Source: Puniceicoccaceae bacterium (GTDB lineage: Bacteria > Verrucomicrobiota > Verrucomicrobiia > Opitutales > Coraliomargaritaceae). From it: 58,368 nt of DNA. The first letter of the stretch is position 1, and each line of letters opens with the position of its first letter. The notes under the pieces are model-generated. The model searched no databases. It saw nothing but the letters and a program-made list of their open reading frames with translations, and had not been told where the DNA came from. Below, piece after piece: positions 37,861-49,745 of the stretch. The position numbers and the translations under genes are program-made. The stretch spans positions 1-58,368 of the forward strand of contig CACKVQ010000006.1 in the NCBI GenBank assembly GCA_902603705.1, written 5' to 3'.

Positions 37861-39540
37861 TTAATCTTTGGCCATCGACTCCTTAGGCAGGCCTTGAAAA
37901 ACAAGCTCGTTTGCATATCCAGAGCCGCTAGTATATGCTGCAAAACGTGATAAATATTCTTCTGCTTGGGCAAGCTCTTCATCCTCTGGCGCAATATCAG
38001 GTACTAGCTTCTCGATAAGATGAACAAAAATACCTGTGCCACCAGAGGTTATCATTTGCGAGACTTCGCCAGGTTGCATAGTCTGGGCCTGTTGAAGAAC
38101 GCTACGGTTAATTTCACGAGGAGGGTTCTCTGTGACGAAGCTTTCATATAATTTTACAGCGAGATCTAGGGCTTCTGCCGCTTCGGAGAATTCACTGCCT
38201 TCACTTAACTTGGTTTCTAGTGCGCTTTGTATGGCTTGACCCCTTTTATTAAAAAGGCGTCGTTTTTCGTCAGCTTTGTAATCCACAGCAATTTCGCTTT
38301 GAACCTCCTCGAAAGTAGGAATTTCAGGCGCAATACGACCTTCATAAATCAACACTGCATATCCAGCACTTTCAGCGTAAGCATCGGAATAGTAGCGGTT
38401 ACCGCCCAGTGCGAATGCTGATTCTAATAGCTCTGCGGAAAGAGAGCGCTGACTAAGATCAGCTAGAGAGAAGGGATCAATAGCGGTCAAATTTGCGCCA
38501 GTTGCGGCAAGTAGAGACTCAAAGGCATCGGAATTTCGTTTAATTTCATCTCGATACAGGGAGTATGCGAAGCTCTGTGCGGCTTGATTAGCCAATCTAG
38601 TTGTTTGTTCTAGCAAGTAGCTAGATGCCACGGAGTCTCGCACCATCGCTAGTGTAATAGCCTCTTTTACTGGGAGATTTGCTTCGTCCGTTAATTTTTC
38701 GCTAGCTGATGGAGCAGGATTTTCGAACTCATATTCCTCTTCGAATTTGCCCCGATTGGCTTCGAAATATTCGTTCAGTTCATTTTCTGAGGCCTCGGGT
38801 ATCTGCTCCGCATAGTCTTCGGATTTAAATAGTACATAACTGGCTTGGATTCTTTCGGGTATTTCATAGCGAAGTTTATTAACCTCGTAGTATTCGCTAA
38901 GTGCTGCATTATCCTCAGGAATTTCTGGTTTAAATGCCGAGTAACTGAATTCAGCAGTCTTTAGGCTGAGTTCGGTACGCCTCCTCTGACTTTGAGCGAG
39001 TGCCTCAGATGGCAACACGTACCCTGGTCCGTCGAGTACCGAGCTTATTTGTGCTATGCGATAATCTTCTTCTAAAACTAAAATAATGAGTCCTTGTGTA
39101 GTCCTTGGATTTGATTCGATGTCATCTACAAAACTAGTGTAGGATTCAGGACTAAAGGCACCTTTCTCATCTTGGAATACGCGTTTTGTTTGGATGAATT
39201 TGGCGAGTACCTCTTGACTAGGAGAGGGAATTCCAATTTCGTCGGCTAGATTAAGTAAAGCGATACGACTGTATAATAGTGACTGAAATTGCTCGTCGTT
39301 GCGGATAGTTTGTCCGTTTAAGTATGCGCTTATTTGTACTTTCTCAATTATTAACTCACGATTACGCGGCGCGTTTAGATCAATGCCGTAAAAGAGGTTT
39401 TCCTCGTAACCGCTGCGGTCTGTCGTGCAACCAGGGGTGTTGCCGATCGTGAAGACGAATGCCACGATTATGAGTGCGAGCAGCGATAAGAAAATCCAGC
39501 GGCCGTGACGAATAAGGTGATGTTGGATCCAAGAAATCAT
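37861..39540 (-). CDS. Membrane-anchored PpiD/SurA-like periplasmic chaperone
   Basis: About 559 residues from the ATG of 39540 (MISWIQHHLIRHGRWIF). A single membrane helix (about 15-35) is followed by a SurA N-terminal-like domain (IEKVQISAYLNGQTIRNDEQ, then a YTSFVDDIESNPRTTQGL helix). The central and C-terminal parts are long, charged and helical. The PpiD layout is clear, but I do not see a well-conserved parvulin catalytic domain; the GYAVLIYEGRIAPEIPTFEEV strand is the closest remnant. It probably assists outer-membrane protein folding. Confidence 0.75.
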   Translation of the reverse strand: MISWIQHHLIRHGRWIFLSLLALIIVAFVFTIGNTPGCTTDRSGYEENLFYGIDLNAPRNRELIIEKVQISAYLNGQTIRNDEQFQSLLYSRIALLNLADEIGIPSPSQEVLAKFIQTKRVFQDEKGAFSPESYTSFVDDIESNPRTTQGLIILVLEEDYRIAQISSVLDGPGYVLPSEALAQSQRRRTELSLKTAEFSYSAFKPEIPEDNAALSEYYEVNKLRYEIPERIQASYVLFKSEDYAEQIPEASENELNEYFEANRGKFEEEYEFENPAPSASEKLTDEANLPVKEAITLAMVRDSVASSYLLEQTTRLANQAAQSFAYSLYRDEIKRNSDAFESLLAATGANLTAIDPFSLADLSQRSLSAELLESAFALGGNRYYSDAYAESAGYAVLIYEGRIAPEIPTFEEVQSEIAVDYKADEKRRLFNKRGQAIQSALETKLSEGSEFSEAAEALDLAVKLYESFVTENPPREINRSVLQQAQTMQPGEVSQMITSGGTGIFVHLIEKLVPDIAPEDEELAQAEEYLSRFAAYTSGSGYANELVFQGLPKESMAKD

Positions 39541-39640
39541 GCTATTAGAAAAAGTGGTGGAGGTTAGGTTCCTTTTTAAGGCTGTCAATCTATTGATTCA
39601 ATAGGAGAAGGCTGCCTTTAGTGGGTATTTTGAGTACAAC

Positions 39641-41173
39641 TTAGTTAGCATCTTTGCCGTCTATCGCCTCGCTGTGCGAAATGAAAGCATTGAGCTCTGT
39701 ACGTACAACAGGTAGCAGGAAGTAAACGCCAATTAAATTTGGGAAGCACATAGCTAGCAACATACCGTCGGAAAAATCTGTGACAGCTCCCAGTGAAAGG
39801 GCAGATCCGATGACTATACAGAAGCAAAACAAGAACTGATAGGAAAGGTCTGCCCTGCGATTATTGCCAAAAATGGTATTCCAAGCTTGTTGACCATAAT
39901 ACGACCAAGAGATCATAGTGGAAAGGGCAAAAAGTGTGACAGCTACAAAAAGAACAAAGGGGAACCAACTTATAACCGAACCAAAGGATTGAGAGGTGAG
40001 CTCGATGCCATCCGCGCCACTTAGTGATTCACCGTAATTGCCGGTTAACACTATGACCAGTGCTGTCATCATGCAGATAACAACAGTATCTACAAATGGC
40101 TCTATTAGGGCAACCACACCTTCACTAGCAGGCTTGCTGGTCTTTACAGCAGAGTGGGCGATTGGTGCCGATCCTATTCCAGCTTCATTAGAGAATGTAC
40201 CCCGCTGAATGCCAACGAGCAAAGCGCCGATTAGACCCCCAACGTAGGCATCTGGGGTAAATGCTTGGCTTATGATTAATTGGAGCGCAGATGGAACCGC
40301 ATCTAGATGTTGGAATATGACTACGAATGCACCTACGGTATAAATTAGTGCCATAAGAGGGACTAGTCGCGAAGTTACATGTGCAATGCGCCGAATACCT
40401 CCAATTATAACCACTCCTACTAAAAGGGATAGGACCGCACCGAATACCCATCGGTACTCAGCCAGAAGACTATTCTCTCCACCGCTTATTTCTATAAACT
40501 GTGAGCAGGCTTGGTTGATCTGAAACATGTTGCCGCCCCCGAGTGATGCACCTATACACAGTATGGCAAAGCTAATACCGAGAATTTTACCTAGTTTTAC
40601 CCATCCGCACTCTGCCAGACCCTTAGTCAAATACTTCATCGGACCACCATGAACCTTACCGTTTTGGTCAATATCACGATAACGCACTCCTAAAGTACAT
40701 TCAGCAAATTTCGTCGTCATCCCGAGAATCCCGATTATGACCATCCAAAAGGCTGCTCCTGGGCCTCCTTTGGAGATCGCGATGGCCACCCCTGCAATAT
40801 TACCTAGACCAACGGTGGCAGAAAGGGCGGCCGTTAGTGCTTGAAAGTGCGTGATTTCGCCTGGATCATCCGGCTTGCTGTATTTGCCCCGCACCGTTCG
40901 TATTGCTAGCCCAAATAAGCGTAAATTAATAAACCTAAAATAGATGGTTAGAAAAACGCCAGCACCGACCAGCCAGAGAAGTATCAGCGGAATAGATAGC
41001 CCCGCGACTGTGACGGGCGAGAAAAAAATAAGCTGAAAAACACGTTCCGTCCAAGGTGCTACTACTTGGTTTATTGCCTCGTCTAAAGAACGCTCATTAG
41101 CCCACGCTTTGCATGTTAGCATCTGTAGAAGCAGAGCTGATAAAAAGGGAATATAGAATTTCATATTTCGCAT
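39641..41173 (-). CDS. Sodium:alanine symporter family (AGCS) transporter
   Basis: 510 residues with about ten or more membrane helices. The family signature is present as [20 protein letters not shown] (about 122-141), and [16 protein letters not shown] is the second conserved block. It imports alanine or glycine with sodium. The N-terminus ([22 protein letters not shown]) looks like a cleavable signal peptide, which some AGCS members carry. Monocistronic; the spacer to the PpiD-like gene holds a hairpin CTATTG-ATT-CAATAG (39590-39604). Confidence 0.95.
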   Translation of the reverse strand: MRNMKFYIPFLSALLLQMLTCKAWANERSLDEAINQVVAPWTERVFQLIFFSPVTVAGLSIPLILLWLVGAGVFLTIYFRFINLRLFGLAIRTVRGKYSKPDDPGEITHFQALTAALSATVGLGNIAGVAIAISKGGPGAAFWMVIIGILGMTTKFAECTLGVRYRDIDQNGKVHGGPMKYLTKGLAECGWVKLGKILGISFAILCIGASLGGGNMFQINQACSQFIEISGGENSLLAEYRWVFGAVLSLLVGVVIIGGIRRIAHVTSRLVPLMALIYTVGAFVVIFQHLDAVPSALQLIISQAFTPDAYVGGLIGALLVGIQRGTFSNEAGIGSAPIAHSAVKTSKPASEGVVALIEPFVDTVVICMMTALVIVLTGNYGESLSGADGIELTSQSFGSVISWFPFVLFVAVTLFALSTMISWSYYGQQAWNTIFGNNRRADLSYQFLFCFCIVIGSALSLGAVTDFSDGMLLAMCFPNLIGVYFLLPVVRTELNAFISHSEAIDGKDAN

Positions 41174-41321
41174 AGACTAATCTACTAATTTTCATATGGT
41201 GACAATGCTGTTGAAAACTCGCAATATAAAATAGTGCCGCGGGGTGAATAGTTAAAAAAGTACCCTAAAAAACCTACGCTATCGGAGTGACTTTGAGCAG
41301 CAACGGCTTTTATATCGAGCT

Positions 41322-42431
41322 ATGTCCTTGTTAGATCGCTACATTTTAAAAGAATGGCTAATTGGCTTTATGCTGACTATAGGTGTGATCGTGGGAATAC
41401 TTATTCTACAAAATATGTACGAGACGCTTCCAGATTTGCTGGTTAGTGATGCAAATATTAGTCAGATCATTTTTTATTACAGTTTAGCCCTCCCGACTTA
41501 TTTGCCTGCGATTTTGCCGGTAGCGCTACTTGTGTCGATCCTCTTTACTCTAGGTAGCCTTCATAAGAATAATGAAATTATCGCTATGCGTGCATCCGGC
41601 GCTGGTCTATTTCGTATTAGCCGTTCGCTCTGGGGCGCTGGCCTTTTGCTATCGCTACTATTATTATATCTCACTGCTTCGGTAGTGCCCAAGTCAGTCG
41701 AGCAATCGCGCACTTTTTTAGATAATCTTGGGTTTGCAGCTGAAGAGGCACGAAGCGACGCCAGTCAGGTAGGCCTGCTTTACAACTTAGGCTTTGATAA
41801 TCGCAAAGATGGGCGCTTATGGTTCATGAACCGTTTCAGCGAGCGCGCTTGGTTGGGCTTGGGGGTTAATGTCCATACACGTGATAAAGATGGAAAGGAA
41901 TTGAGCCGTATTTCAGCTTTGGAGGCCTACTACGATGACACTCAAGGGCACTGGGTCTTCCTAGATGGAAGAGAGCTTTTACTGGACGCACAGACAGGAG
42001 ATCCTCTTCGTGCCCTATCTTTTAAAAAAAAGACATTTAAAGAGTTCGACGAAGAACCAAGCCTTATGTTGGCGCTACACAAGAAACCGAAAGAACTCTC
42101 TTTGTTCGAACTGCGCCGCATCCTAGTTGCTATGCCGCCCGCCGAAAATCCAAATGTACGAACCTATCTCGTGCAATATTTTTCACTACTAGCGGCACCT
42201 TTTAGTTGCCTTGTAGTGATTGGTATAGCTGTGCCATTCGCCCTTTCGGGCGTGCGGACTAATCCTATGATCGGGGTCTCTAAGGCTATGGGATTCTTCG
42301 CGATTTTTTATGTCTTAGTAGTCTTTTCCACTATTCTGGGTGGTCGCCTGATCGTACCTGCACTGCTAGCTGCATGGATACCTAATCTCGCTATGTTACT
42401 GATATCGATACGACTTTTTGCGAAGGCGTAG
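41322..42431 (+). CDS. LptF/LptG family lipopolysaccharide export permease
   Basis: 369 residues. The N-terminus MSLLDRYILKEWLIGFMLTI is the typical YjgP/YjgQ opening. Three membrane helices at each end flank a periplasmic domain of about 150 residues. It is one of the two permeases that, with LptB, extract lipopolysaccharide from the inner membrane. Only one copy is in the window, so the partner must be encoded elsewhere. LptG versus LptF cannot be settled here. It is divergent from the AGCS gene. Confidence 0.9.
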   Translation: MSLLDRYILKEWLIGFMLTIGVIVGILILQNMYETLPDLLVSDANISQIIFYYSLALPTYLPAILPVALLVSILFTLGSLHKNNEIIAMRASGAGLFRISRSLWGAGLLLSLLLLYLTASVVPKSVEQSRTFLDNLGFAAEEARSDASQVGLLYNLGFDNRKDGRLWFMNRFSERAWLGLGVNVHTRDKDGKELSRISALEAYYDDTQGHWVFLDGRELLLDAQTGDPLRALSFKKKTFKEFDEEPSLMLALHKKPKELSLFELRRILVAMPPAENPNVRTYLVQYFSLLAAPFSCLVVIGIAVPFALSGVRTNPMIGVSKAMGFFAIFYVLVVFSTILGGRLIVPALLAAWIPNLAMLLISIRLFAKA

Positions 42432-42476
42432 AATCTCCTATCACTAGAATTTAAAGGCCTACTTTATAGTTCATTT

Positions 42477-42502
42477 ACCTAGATTTCATATTAGGTTTTT
42501 AT
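42477..42502 (+). terminator. Weak terminator-like hairpin after the LptF/G gene
   Basis: ACCTA (42477-42481) and TAGGT (42492-42496) form a short stem followed by TTTTTAT. The stem is only 5 base pairs, so this is a weak candidate. It lies between the convergent LptF/G and pnp genes. Confidence 0.3.
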
Positions 42503-42542
42503 GATTCGTTTGGTACACAAAAAAGCTAGAGCTAATAGCCAA

Positions 42543-44699
<2,157 letters not shown>

Positions 44700-45028
44700 T
44701 ATGTTATCTATTTTGCTTTATGCATTCAAACGATCTTCTGGGAGTAGGACCCTAATTATGGCCGCTCGCACCTCAAATCGTTGAGGAACTCGGTTAGAGT
44801 ATTTGAGGAAAAGCAGCAGTACTGCGTTCCCGAAAGTTGAAATTAAGCTGAAGCTGAGACCAGCTATTCTTAACCCTACTCCTAATCTTAACCCTATTCT
44901 GTAGCGCGAAAGTAGATAAAAGGGTTAAGATTAAGATTATGGTTAAGAACTAATAGTAGAAAAAATATTTGGGTTTGGGAAACCAGTCGGATCTACTTAT
45001 TGAGACCCAACAGGTAATATTGGTTACT
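44700..45028 (-). other. rpsO-pnp intergenic spacer (329 bases)
   Basis: No convincing open frame. On the transcript (minus strand) it contains a long imperfect inverted repeat (44869-44947, listed separately) and, nearer pnp, a perfect hairpin CCTCAA-N4-TTGAGG (44771-44786) about 70 bases before the pnp ATG. In enterobacteria the equivalent spacer carries RNase III sites through which PNPase represses its own synthesis; the structures here are plausible counterparts but share no sequence I can align. Confidence 0.5.
44869..44947. repeat. Long imperfect inverted repeat between rpsO and pnp
   Basis: The inner arms are a perfect 13-base pair: TAATCTTAACCCT (44883-44895) and AGGGTTAAGATTA (44921-44933). 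The outer arms CTTAACC (44869-44875) and GGTTAAG (44941-44947) extend it to about 27 bases per side with internal mismatches, and the loop is 25 bases. Each arm holds two copies of a CTTAACC-type unit. No T-run follows, so it is not a standard terminator. Confidence 0.8.
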
Positions 45029-45316
45029 TTAGCGACGTAGATCTAGCTTTTCTAGAATCGAAGTATATCTCTTGAAGTCAGTACGCTTTAAATAGTCGAG
45101 CAACTTGCGCCGGCGAGTAGTCATAGCGATTAAGCCGCGGCGAGAGTGGAAGTCTTTGCGGTTGTCACGGAGGTGCTCTGTCAAGTGTTTGACGCGTGCA
45201 GTTAGTAGCGCGATTTGAACCTCCGATGATCCGGTGTCGTTATCGTCGGCACCAAACTCTTTGATGATCGCTGCTTTATCGATTGTTGTATCCCCTACGG
45301 GTGCTGATTTTGACAT
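45029..45316 (-). CDS. rpsO: 30S ribosomal protein S15
   Basis: 95 residues, a few longer at the N-terminus than the usual 89. The core [20 protein letters not shown], the [19 protein letters not shown] segment and the [13 protein letters not shown]-terminus are intact. It binds the 16S rRNA central domain early in assembly. It lies upstream of pnp, as in many bacteria. The transcript has a 248-base leader region with several hairpins. Confidence 0.99.
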   Translation of the reverse strand: MSKSAPVGDTTIDKAAIIKEFGADDNDTGSSEVQIALLTARVKHLTEHLRDNRKDFHSRRGLIAMTTRRRKLLDYLKRTDFKRYTSILEKLDLRR

Positions 45317-45564
45317 TATTTTTTGATTATATGATCACGACTAGTGGGTCTCGATTTGTCGAAACCGTTCTGACCGCTACTTAGCCGTCTGAACCGTTGC
45401 ACTCATCCGGCATTACTGGAGGGTGAGAAGTCGAGGAACGGACTCTTCGCAGAGTGCGCTCTAACGCTGAATGATAGTAAGTTGTGGTGATCTAGCATAT
45501 GTGCAAGCACAAATTCGTCCTACAGTATCAAGTCTAGGGAGTGCTTGAAATTAGTATAGCACTC
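45317..45564 (-). promoter_or_regulatory. Structured leader/spacer upstream of rpsO
   Basis: The 248 bases between the TPR gene and rpsO show stem-loops on the rpsO transcript: GGTTTCGA-CAAA-TCGAGACC with one G-T pair (45347-45366, ending about 30 bases before the ATG), ACTCT-GCGA-AGAGT with a GNRA-type tetraloop (45442-45455) and TGTGC-TT-GCACA (in the 45500-45516 area). Bacterial rpsO leaders often bind S15 for autoregulation, so this is a candidate control element. No sequence match to a known class is claimed. Confidence 0.4.
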
Positions 45565-47481
45565 CTAAGGACTTCCTTCTGTCTGCAGTAGCCAATTTGC
45601 TAGCTGATATTCAGTGAAGTCTGGTTGCCCAGTTTGGATCGCTATATTTAGCAACTCGCGGCTTTTTTTAGCCTCTCCTCGCTGTGTGTGCCACTGGGCC
45701 ATCCAGAATGCTGTGGCACAGATCTGTTGGCGTGCTTTTTCTGGTGATGTAGCTATTCCTGCATTATCGAGGGTTTTTTTTCGGTCGCTGTTTCCAATAA
45801 AGTATTGAACAACTGGATCGTTACTAATTGTGTACTCATCTCTATGCTTTAATAAGTAGTCTAGGTAAAGTGCGCTGGTATTTTGTTCTTTATTTACTAA
45901 ATCTTGGTATGCTCGTAGCGATCTTTTTGCGCTTTTATTGTCGCCCAATATGTAAGCAAGTAGTGTATGAATAAGTTGTAATTCCGCTTGATCTCTGAGT
46001 TCTGCTGCCGCTTGACCAATGGATGTCTCGGCTTCGCGCACACGGCCGATTTGCAAATAAGTGAGGCCTTCCGCGTAACGAATCGCGTGGTTATCAGGGG
46101 CATGCTGTAGTGCGGATTTGTAGTCAGAAAGAGCACCTTCTAAGTTTTCAATTATTCTGCGCACAGAGCCACGTAGTGCATATGCTTCGCTTTGCTTAGG
46201 ATTAATGCTAATTGACTCATTCAGGGCGCTAATTGCCAAAGCCGGTGTACCAGTCATCCAGTGGGCGCGGCCTAGCATAGCCCAGACTTTGGCGCTAGGT
46301 TCGATACGATTCAGGGTGATTGCTTCGAGAAGTGGTATGGCGTCGTTCGCGCGGTTGGCGCGCATCAATGTGCTGCATGCGATAAGCGCCTCATCGCTAG
46401 TTTCTGGACGAAATCCAGCGTCAAGGGCGCTGAGGATTTGGCTTTGTGCCTCTTCATCACGCCCAAGCTCATTGAGGCATAGGCCTCGGTAAAAAAAGAG
46501 GGACCGGCGTAAAAGGTCAGCATCTTTGGGTAGTATCTTTATGGCTGCTTCGAATTTAGCTCGGGCCGTACCTAAGCGGTTCTTAGACATCGCGGCGCGA
46601 CCTTCGAAGTAGAGCGCGACGTCACGCAGATTCGGGTGCTGTGAGATTGGAGTTATGAGTCTCTCTAGCGATTGCCAGCGCCCCTGGCTTGAATAGAGCG
46701 TTGCAAGGGTAATGAGTGCTTCAAAGTTCTCTGGCTGTTGGCCTGTTAAAATTTGGAGATCTTTAATTGCCCATTCAGCATGTCCCAACTGTGCGAGCAT
46801 GCGCGCACGTGTGAGTCGTAGTGCGCTGCGCTGAATGAGGCTGCCACTTCCGCCTTGCTCGGGATAGACTTCGATCGCTTGCTCCATGGCTTCTATTACT
46901 AGGTTTGCATTTCCCTTACCCATTGCTGCGCGGGCTTTTTCTATGTAGGCCTCACTTTTTAATCGAAGGCGCTCTTGATCGTCTGAGGAATCTTTACTGT
47001 AGATATCATTAAATGCGTCGGCTGCTTTATCCCACTCGCCTTCTGCCATCAGGAGTAGGCCTAGCAATTGTTGTGCAGCGCTAGCATCTTCAATCCCCAC
47101 AGTAGCTTCATTAAGAACGGAATCTACTATCTTAGTAGCCTCGTCACGCCGCTCCAGATTACCAAGTATGAGCGCCCTACTTAGCTTGTATTTCAGATTA
47201 CTAGGATCGAGCTCGGATACACGATCGGCTGAAAGGAGGGCTAGTTCTGGTTGACCTTTATCGAACAAGATCCTTGCTCGCAGGCTCAGGGCTTGAAGAT
47301 GATTAGGATCAAGTCGAAGAATTTGCTCTACACTACTTTCGGCTCCAACTAAATCGCCTGTTAAATAGTTCCCTTCTGCGATCCCGTAATAAAACTCGAG
47401 GCGTTCAGTATTAATATCTGCTCTAAGGTATTGGCTATTAATACTGAGAAGGAGAGCTATAATCAGAGAGCGAATACGCAT
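45565..47481 (-). CDS. Exported TPR-repeat protein
   Basis: 638 residues. The N-terminus MRIRSLIIALLLSINSQYLRAD is a signal peptide, so the protein is periplasmic or outer-membrane-facing. Nearly the whole remainder is tetratricopeptide repeats, for example GAESSVEQILRLDPNHLQAL, DLQILTGQQPENFEALITLA and LNESISINPKQSEAYALRGS. The role is probably protein scaffolding. The nearby GspE-like gene raises the possibility of a secretion or pilus link (inference). A single gene with no close partner on its transcript. Confidence 0.8.
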   Translation of the reverse strand: MRIRSLIIALLLSINSQYLRADINTERLEFYYGIAEGNYLTGDLVGAESSVEQILRLDPNHLQALSLRARILFDKGQPELALLSADRVSELDPSNLKYKLSRALILGNLERRDEATKIVDSVLNEATVGIEDASAAQQLLGLLLMAEGEWDKAADAFNDIYSKDSSDDQERLRLKSEAYIEKARAAMGKGNANLVIEAMEQAIEVYPEQGGSGSLIQRSALRLTRARMLAQLGHAEWAIKDLQILTGQQPENFEALITLATLYSSQGRWQSLERLITPISQHPNLRDVALYFEGRAAMSKNRLGTARAKFEAAIKILPKDADLLRRSLFFYRGLCLNELGRDEEAQSQILSALDAGFRPETSDEALIACSTLMRANRANDAIPLLEAITLNRIEPSAKVWAMLGRAHWMTGTPALAISALNESISINPKQSEAYALRGSVRRIIENLEGALSDYKSALQHAPDNHAIRYAEGLTYLQIGRVREAETSIGQAAAELRDQAELQLIHTLLAYILGDNKSAKRSLRAYQDLVNKEQNTSALYLDYLLKHRDEYTISNDPVVQYFIGNSDRKKTLDNAGIATSPEKARQQICATAFWMAQWHTQRGEAKKSRELLNIAIQTGQPDFTEYQLANWLLQTEGSP

Positions 47482-47607
47482 ACTTTAGTGTGTGTGCTAA
47501 GATTTCCTTTAGGTCAAACCCGTCCAATGAGATATTTCAAAAGAGGTGATAGAAAATTAAATACATTTTTACAAAATTACATACTACAGTTGGAAAATCT
47601 TAAAACT

Positions 47608-47886
47608 ATGATCTATTTAGAGCAAGTGAGTATGCCACAAAAACAGAAACGTACAGCGGTAGATGTATTTTTTGATACAGTCGGGGCCATTGTGCCTAGT
47701 TGTGGTCCTGCCTTACGCATGGTTGAGCGTGCGCAAGAGCGCCCTTTAAAATTAGGAGAACGTGTTGTCCTATTCTATAACAGTCCCCTATGCCTTCACT
47801 GTAGTTGTAATCGCGCTAAGTTCAAAGAGGGGCGCGCTAAGATGAAAAAGTTAGACGCAGAACGAAGGACAAAGAAGCTACTGTAA
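47608..47886 (+). CDS. Small cysteine-rich protein, zf-HC2 anti-sigma-like
   Basis: About 92 residues from the ATG of 47608; ATG 47632 (MPQKQKRT) is an alternative, and a TTG frame running back into the divergent TPR gene is unlikely. The centre, PSCGPALRMVERAQERPLKL followed by GERVVLFYNSPLCLHCSCNR, resembles the short zf-HC2 fold in which a first cysteine and an HxxxCxxC motif bind zinc; here the histidine position is asparagine and an extra HCSC is present. The C-terminus is a Lys/Arg-rich helix. No sigma factor gene is adjacent. Identification is tentative. Confidence 0.5.
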   Translation: MIYLEQVSMPQKQKRTAVDVFFDTVGAIVPSCGPALRMVERAQERPLKLGERVVLFYNSPLCLHCSCNRAKFKEGRAKMKKLDAERRTKKLL

Positions 47887-47944
47887 TTAATTCTAGAACA
47901 AATTAGGAATTAGGGTAAGGAAATTGAATTTTTTATCGAGAGTA

Positions 47945-49615
47945 TCAATCTTGACTTTCCAGTTCCGCGTAGCGCATTACTTCCTCAAATGTAGTCGTTC
48001 CGTTTTTAATATGAGCCCAACCGCTTTCCATGAGTGTGCGCATGTCTTGTGATACTGCTGTCTGACGTATCAAACGCGCTGAGTCGCGTTGCACGATATG
48101 TTCGTGTATTTCATCAGTCATAGTCAAAATTTCAAACATAGCTACTCGTCCTCGGAAGCCGAGATTACGGCAGCGCTCGCAGCCGATAGCTTTTTTAGCC
48201 ATGTGCCCATTTGCTGCCTCGCTTGGATCGATCTGCATAGTAGTAAGAAAACTAGCGATCTGTCGTTCATCATAGCCTGCAGGTTCGGCGCAATTCAAAC
48301 AGAGTCTGCGCACGAGACGCTGTGCAATTATCATTTCTACCGAGGACGCTATAAGAAATGGTTCGATGTCCATATCGACCAAACGAGTAAGCGCGCCTGG
48401 TGCATCGTTTGTGTGTAGCGTGCTCAATACTAGGTGGCCGGTAAGAGAGGCACGAATAGCTATGTCCGCCGTCTCGCGGTCGCGGATCTCGCCGACCATA
48501 ATCACGTCGGGGTCTTGGCGCAGGACAGCGCGCAGTGATTGTGCAAATGTAAGTCCGATTTCAGGGTGGACCTGTGTTTGATTCACTCCAGGCACTTCGT
48601 ATTCGACTGGATCTTCAACGGTAATGATTCTGCGCTCGGGTCTATTAATCAGGCGAATGAAGGCTGTGAGCGAAGTTGACTTACCAGAACCTGTGGGTCC
48701 GGTAACTAGTATAATACCATGAGGACTGGTCAGTGCATGCGTAAGTTTAGTTTCCTCGGAGTCAGTCAATCCAAGCTCGCGCATGGAGAGGGGTTTCGAT
48801 TTTTGATTAAGTAAACGTAGACTAACGCTTTCCCCGTACATAGTAGGAAAAGTTGAAATTCGGATATCTAACTCGGAGTCGCCTGAGCCGAAGGCTATCC
48901 GACCATCCTGAGGGCGGCGTTTCTCAGAAATATTAAGCTTAGCCATGATCTTAAGGCGTGATATGATGGCTCCCTGAAAGCGGATTAAATTATCCGGGAC
49001 TCGCACCGCCACAAGTTCACCGTCGATACGGTAGCGGATCTGTAACTCGTCGCGATGGGGTTCGAAATGAATGTCTGTAGCCCGATCGCTTACAGCTTTT
49101 TGGACAACTTCATTCACAAAGCGAATCACAGCAGCATCCTCATCCTCGGACTCTTCATCATCTGAAATATCGCTGATCAAATCGGACTCATCCAGACTGC
49201 CCGAGCCTACACCAAAGTGTTGAGTTATAGTTTCAGTAATTTGTTCTGGGTCACCTAGAAACCAGTTAGCCTTCCGCCCGCTTACTGCATAGATCCATCT
49301 ATTCATTGTTTCGTCTGGTGGCCATAGTGTTGCCAGAGTAATGGGGTCTTCATCCTCTGTTGTCGCATCGGTCTGAATCGGAATGCATTGATACTCGTGG
49401 ATCATTCGCAAAGGAAGAGTAGCAGTAGGATTATCTATCAGCACTATTTCTTTGATTAGTGGTATGTCAGTGAGCTCAGAAATTTCTGCCACTACTTCAC
49501 TAGTTTGGCAGTTGCGTAAATTGGCTAGTTTGATTAGGCGCTCGCCACGGTCCATCCTAACCACGGATTGGCGTTGTTCCTCGTCGAGTTCGGAGAAGAT
49601 GGAGTCAATATTCAT
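47945..49615 (-). CDS. GspE/PilB-family secretion ATPase
   Basis: 556 residues. An N-terminal GspE domain (about 1-130) precedes the hexameric ATPase with Walker [18 protein letters not shown], the Asp box ([20 protein letters not shown]) and the His box ([20 protein letters not shown]). A four-cysteine zinc element (CLNC and CERC around 440-485) is typical of GspE/PilB. It drives type II secretion or type IV pilus assembly. No other gsp or pil gene is in the window, so the machine must be encoded elsewhere. Confidence 0.9.
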   Translation of the reverse strand: MNIDSIFSELDEEQRQSVVRMDRGERLIKLANLRNCQTSEVVAEISELTDIPLIKEIVLIDNPTATLPLRMIHEYQCIPIQTDATTEDEDPITLATLWPPDETMNRWIYAVSGRKANWFLGDPEQITETITQHFGVGSGSLDESDLISDISDDEESEDEDAAVIRFVNEVVQKAVSDRATDIHFEPHRDELQIRYRIDGELVAVRVPDNLIRFQGAIISRLKIMAKLNISEKRRPQDGRIAFGSGDSELDIRISTFPTMYGESVSLRLLNQKSKPLSMRELGLTDSEETKLTHALTSPHGIILVTGPTGSGKSTSLTAFIRLINRPERRIITVEDPVEYEVPGVNQTQVHPEIGLTFAQSLRAVLRQDPDVIMVGEIRDRETADIAIRASLTGHLVLSTLHTNDAPGALTRLVDMDIEPFLIASSVEMIIAQRLVRRLCLNCAEPAGYDERQIASFLTTMQIDPSEAANGHMAKKAIGCERCRNLGFRGRVAMFEILTMTDEIHEHIVQRDSARLIRQTAVSQDMRTLMESGWAHIKNGTTTFEEVMRYAELESQD

Positions 49616-49745
49616 TGTGTTAATGGTATATTATTAATAGGGCGCTGCTCGTAAATTCAACAGTTAAGAACAAACTTCCGTTAGTGTATCAATCAAAAGA
49701 ACTATTTGACAATGTTTGATGTGATCAAAGCTGCACGTATAAAGA

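Noticed and set aside
44869-44947. TTAACCCT units look like telomeric repeats.
   Set aside because: They are irregular and arranged as an inverted repeat in the rpsO-pnp spacer, not as a tandem array. A secondary-structure element is simpler.
47431-47607. Longer version of the small cysteine-rich gene starting at TTG 47431.
   Set aside because: It would overlap the signal-peptide region of the divergent TPR gene, and the added N-terminus shows no conserved features.
49715-49729. TTTGAT-GTG-ATCAAA resembles an FNR box.
   Set aside because: The half-sites are separated by three bases rather than the four of FNR. It lies between mutY and the GspE-like gene, and nothing else supports it.
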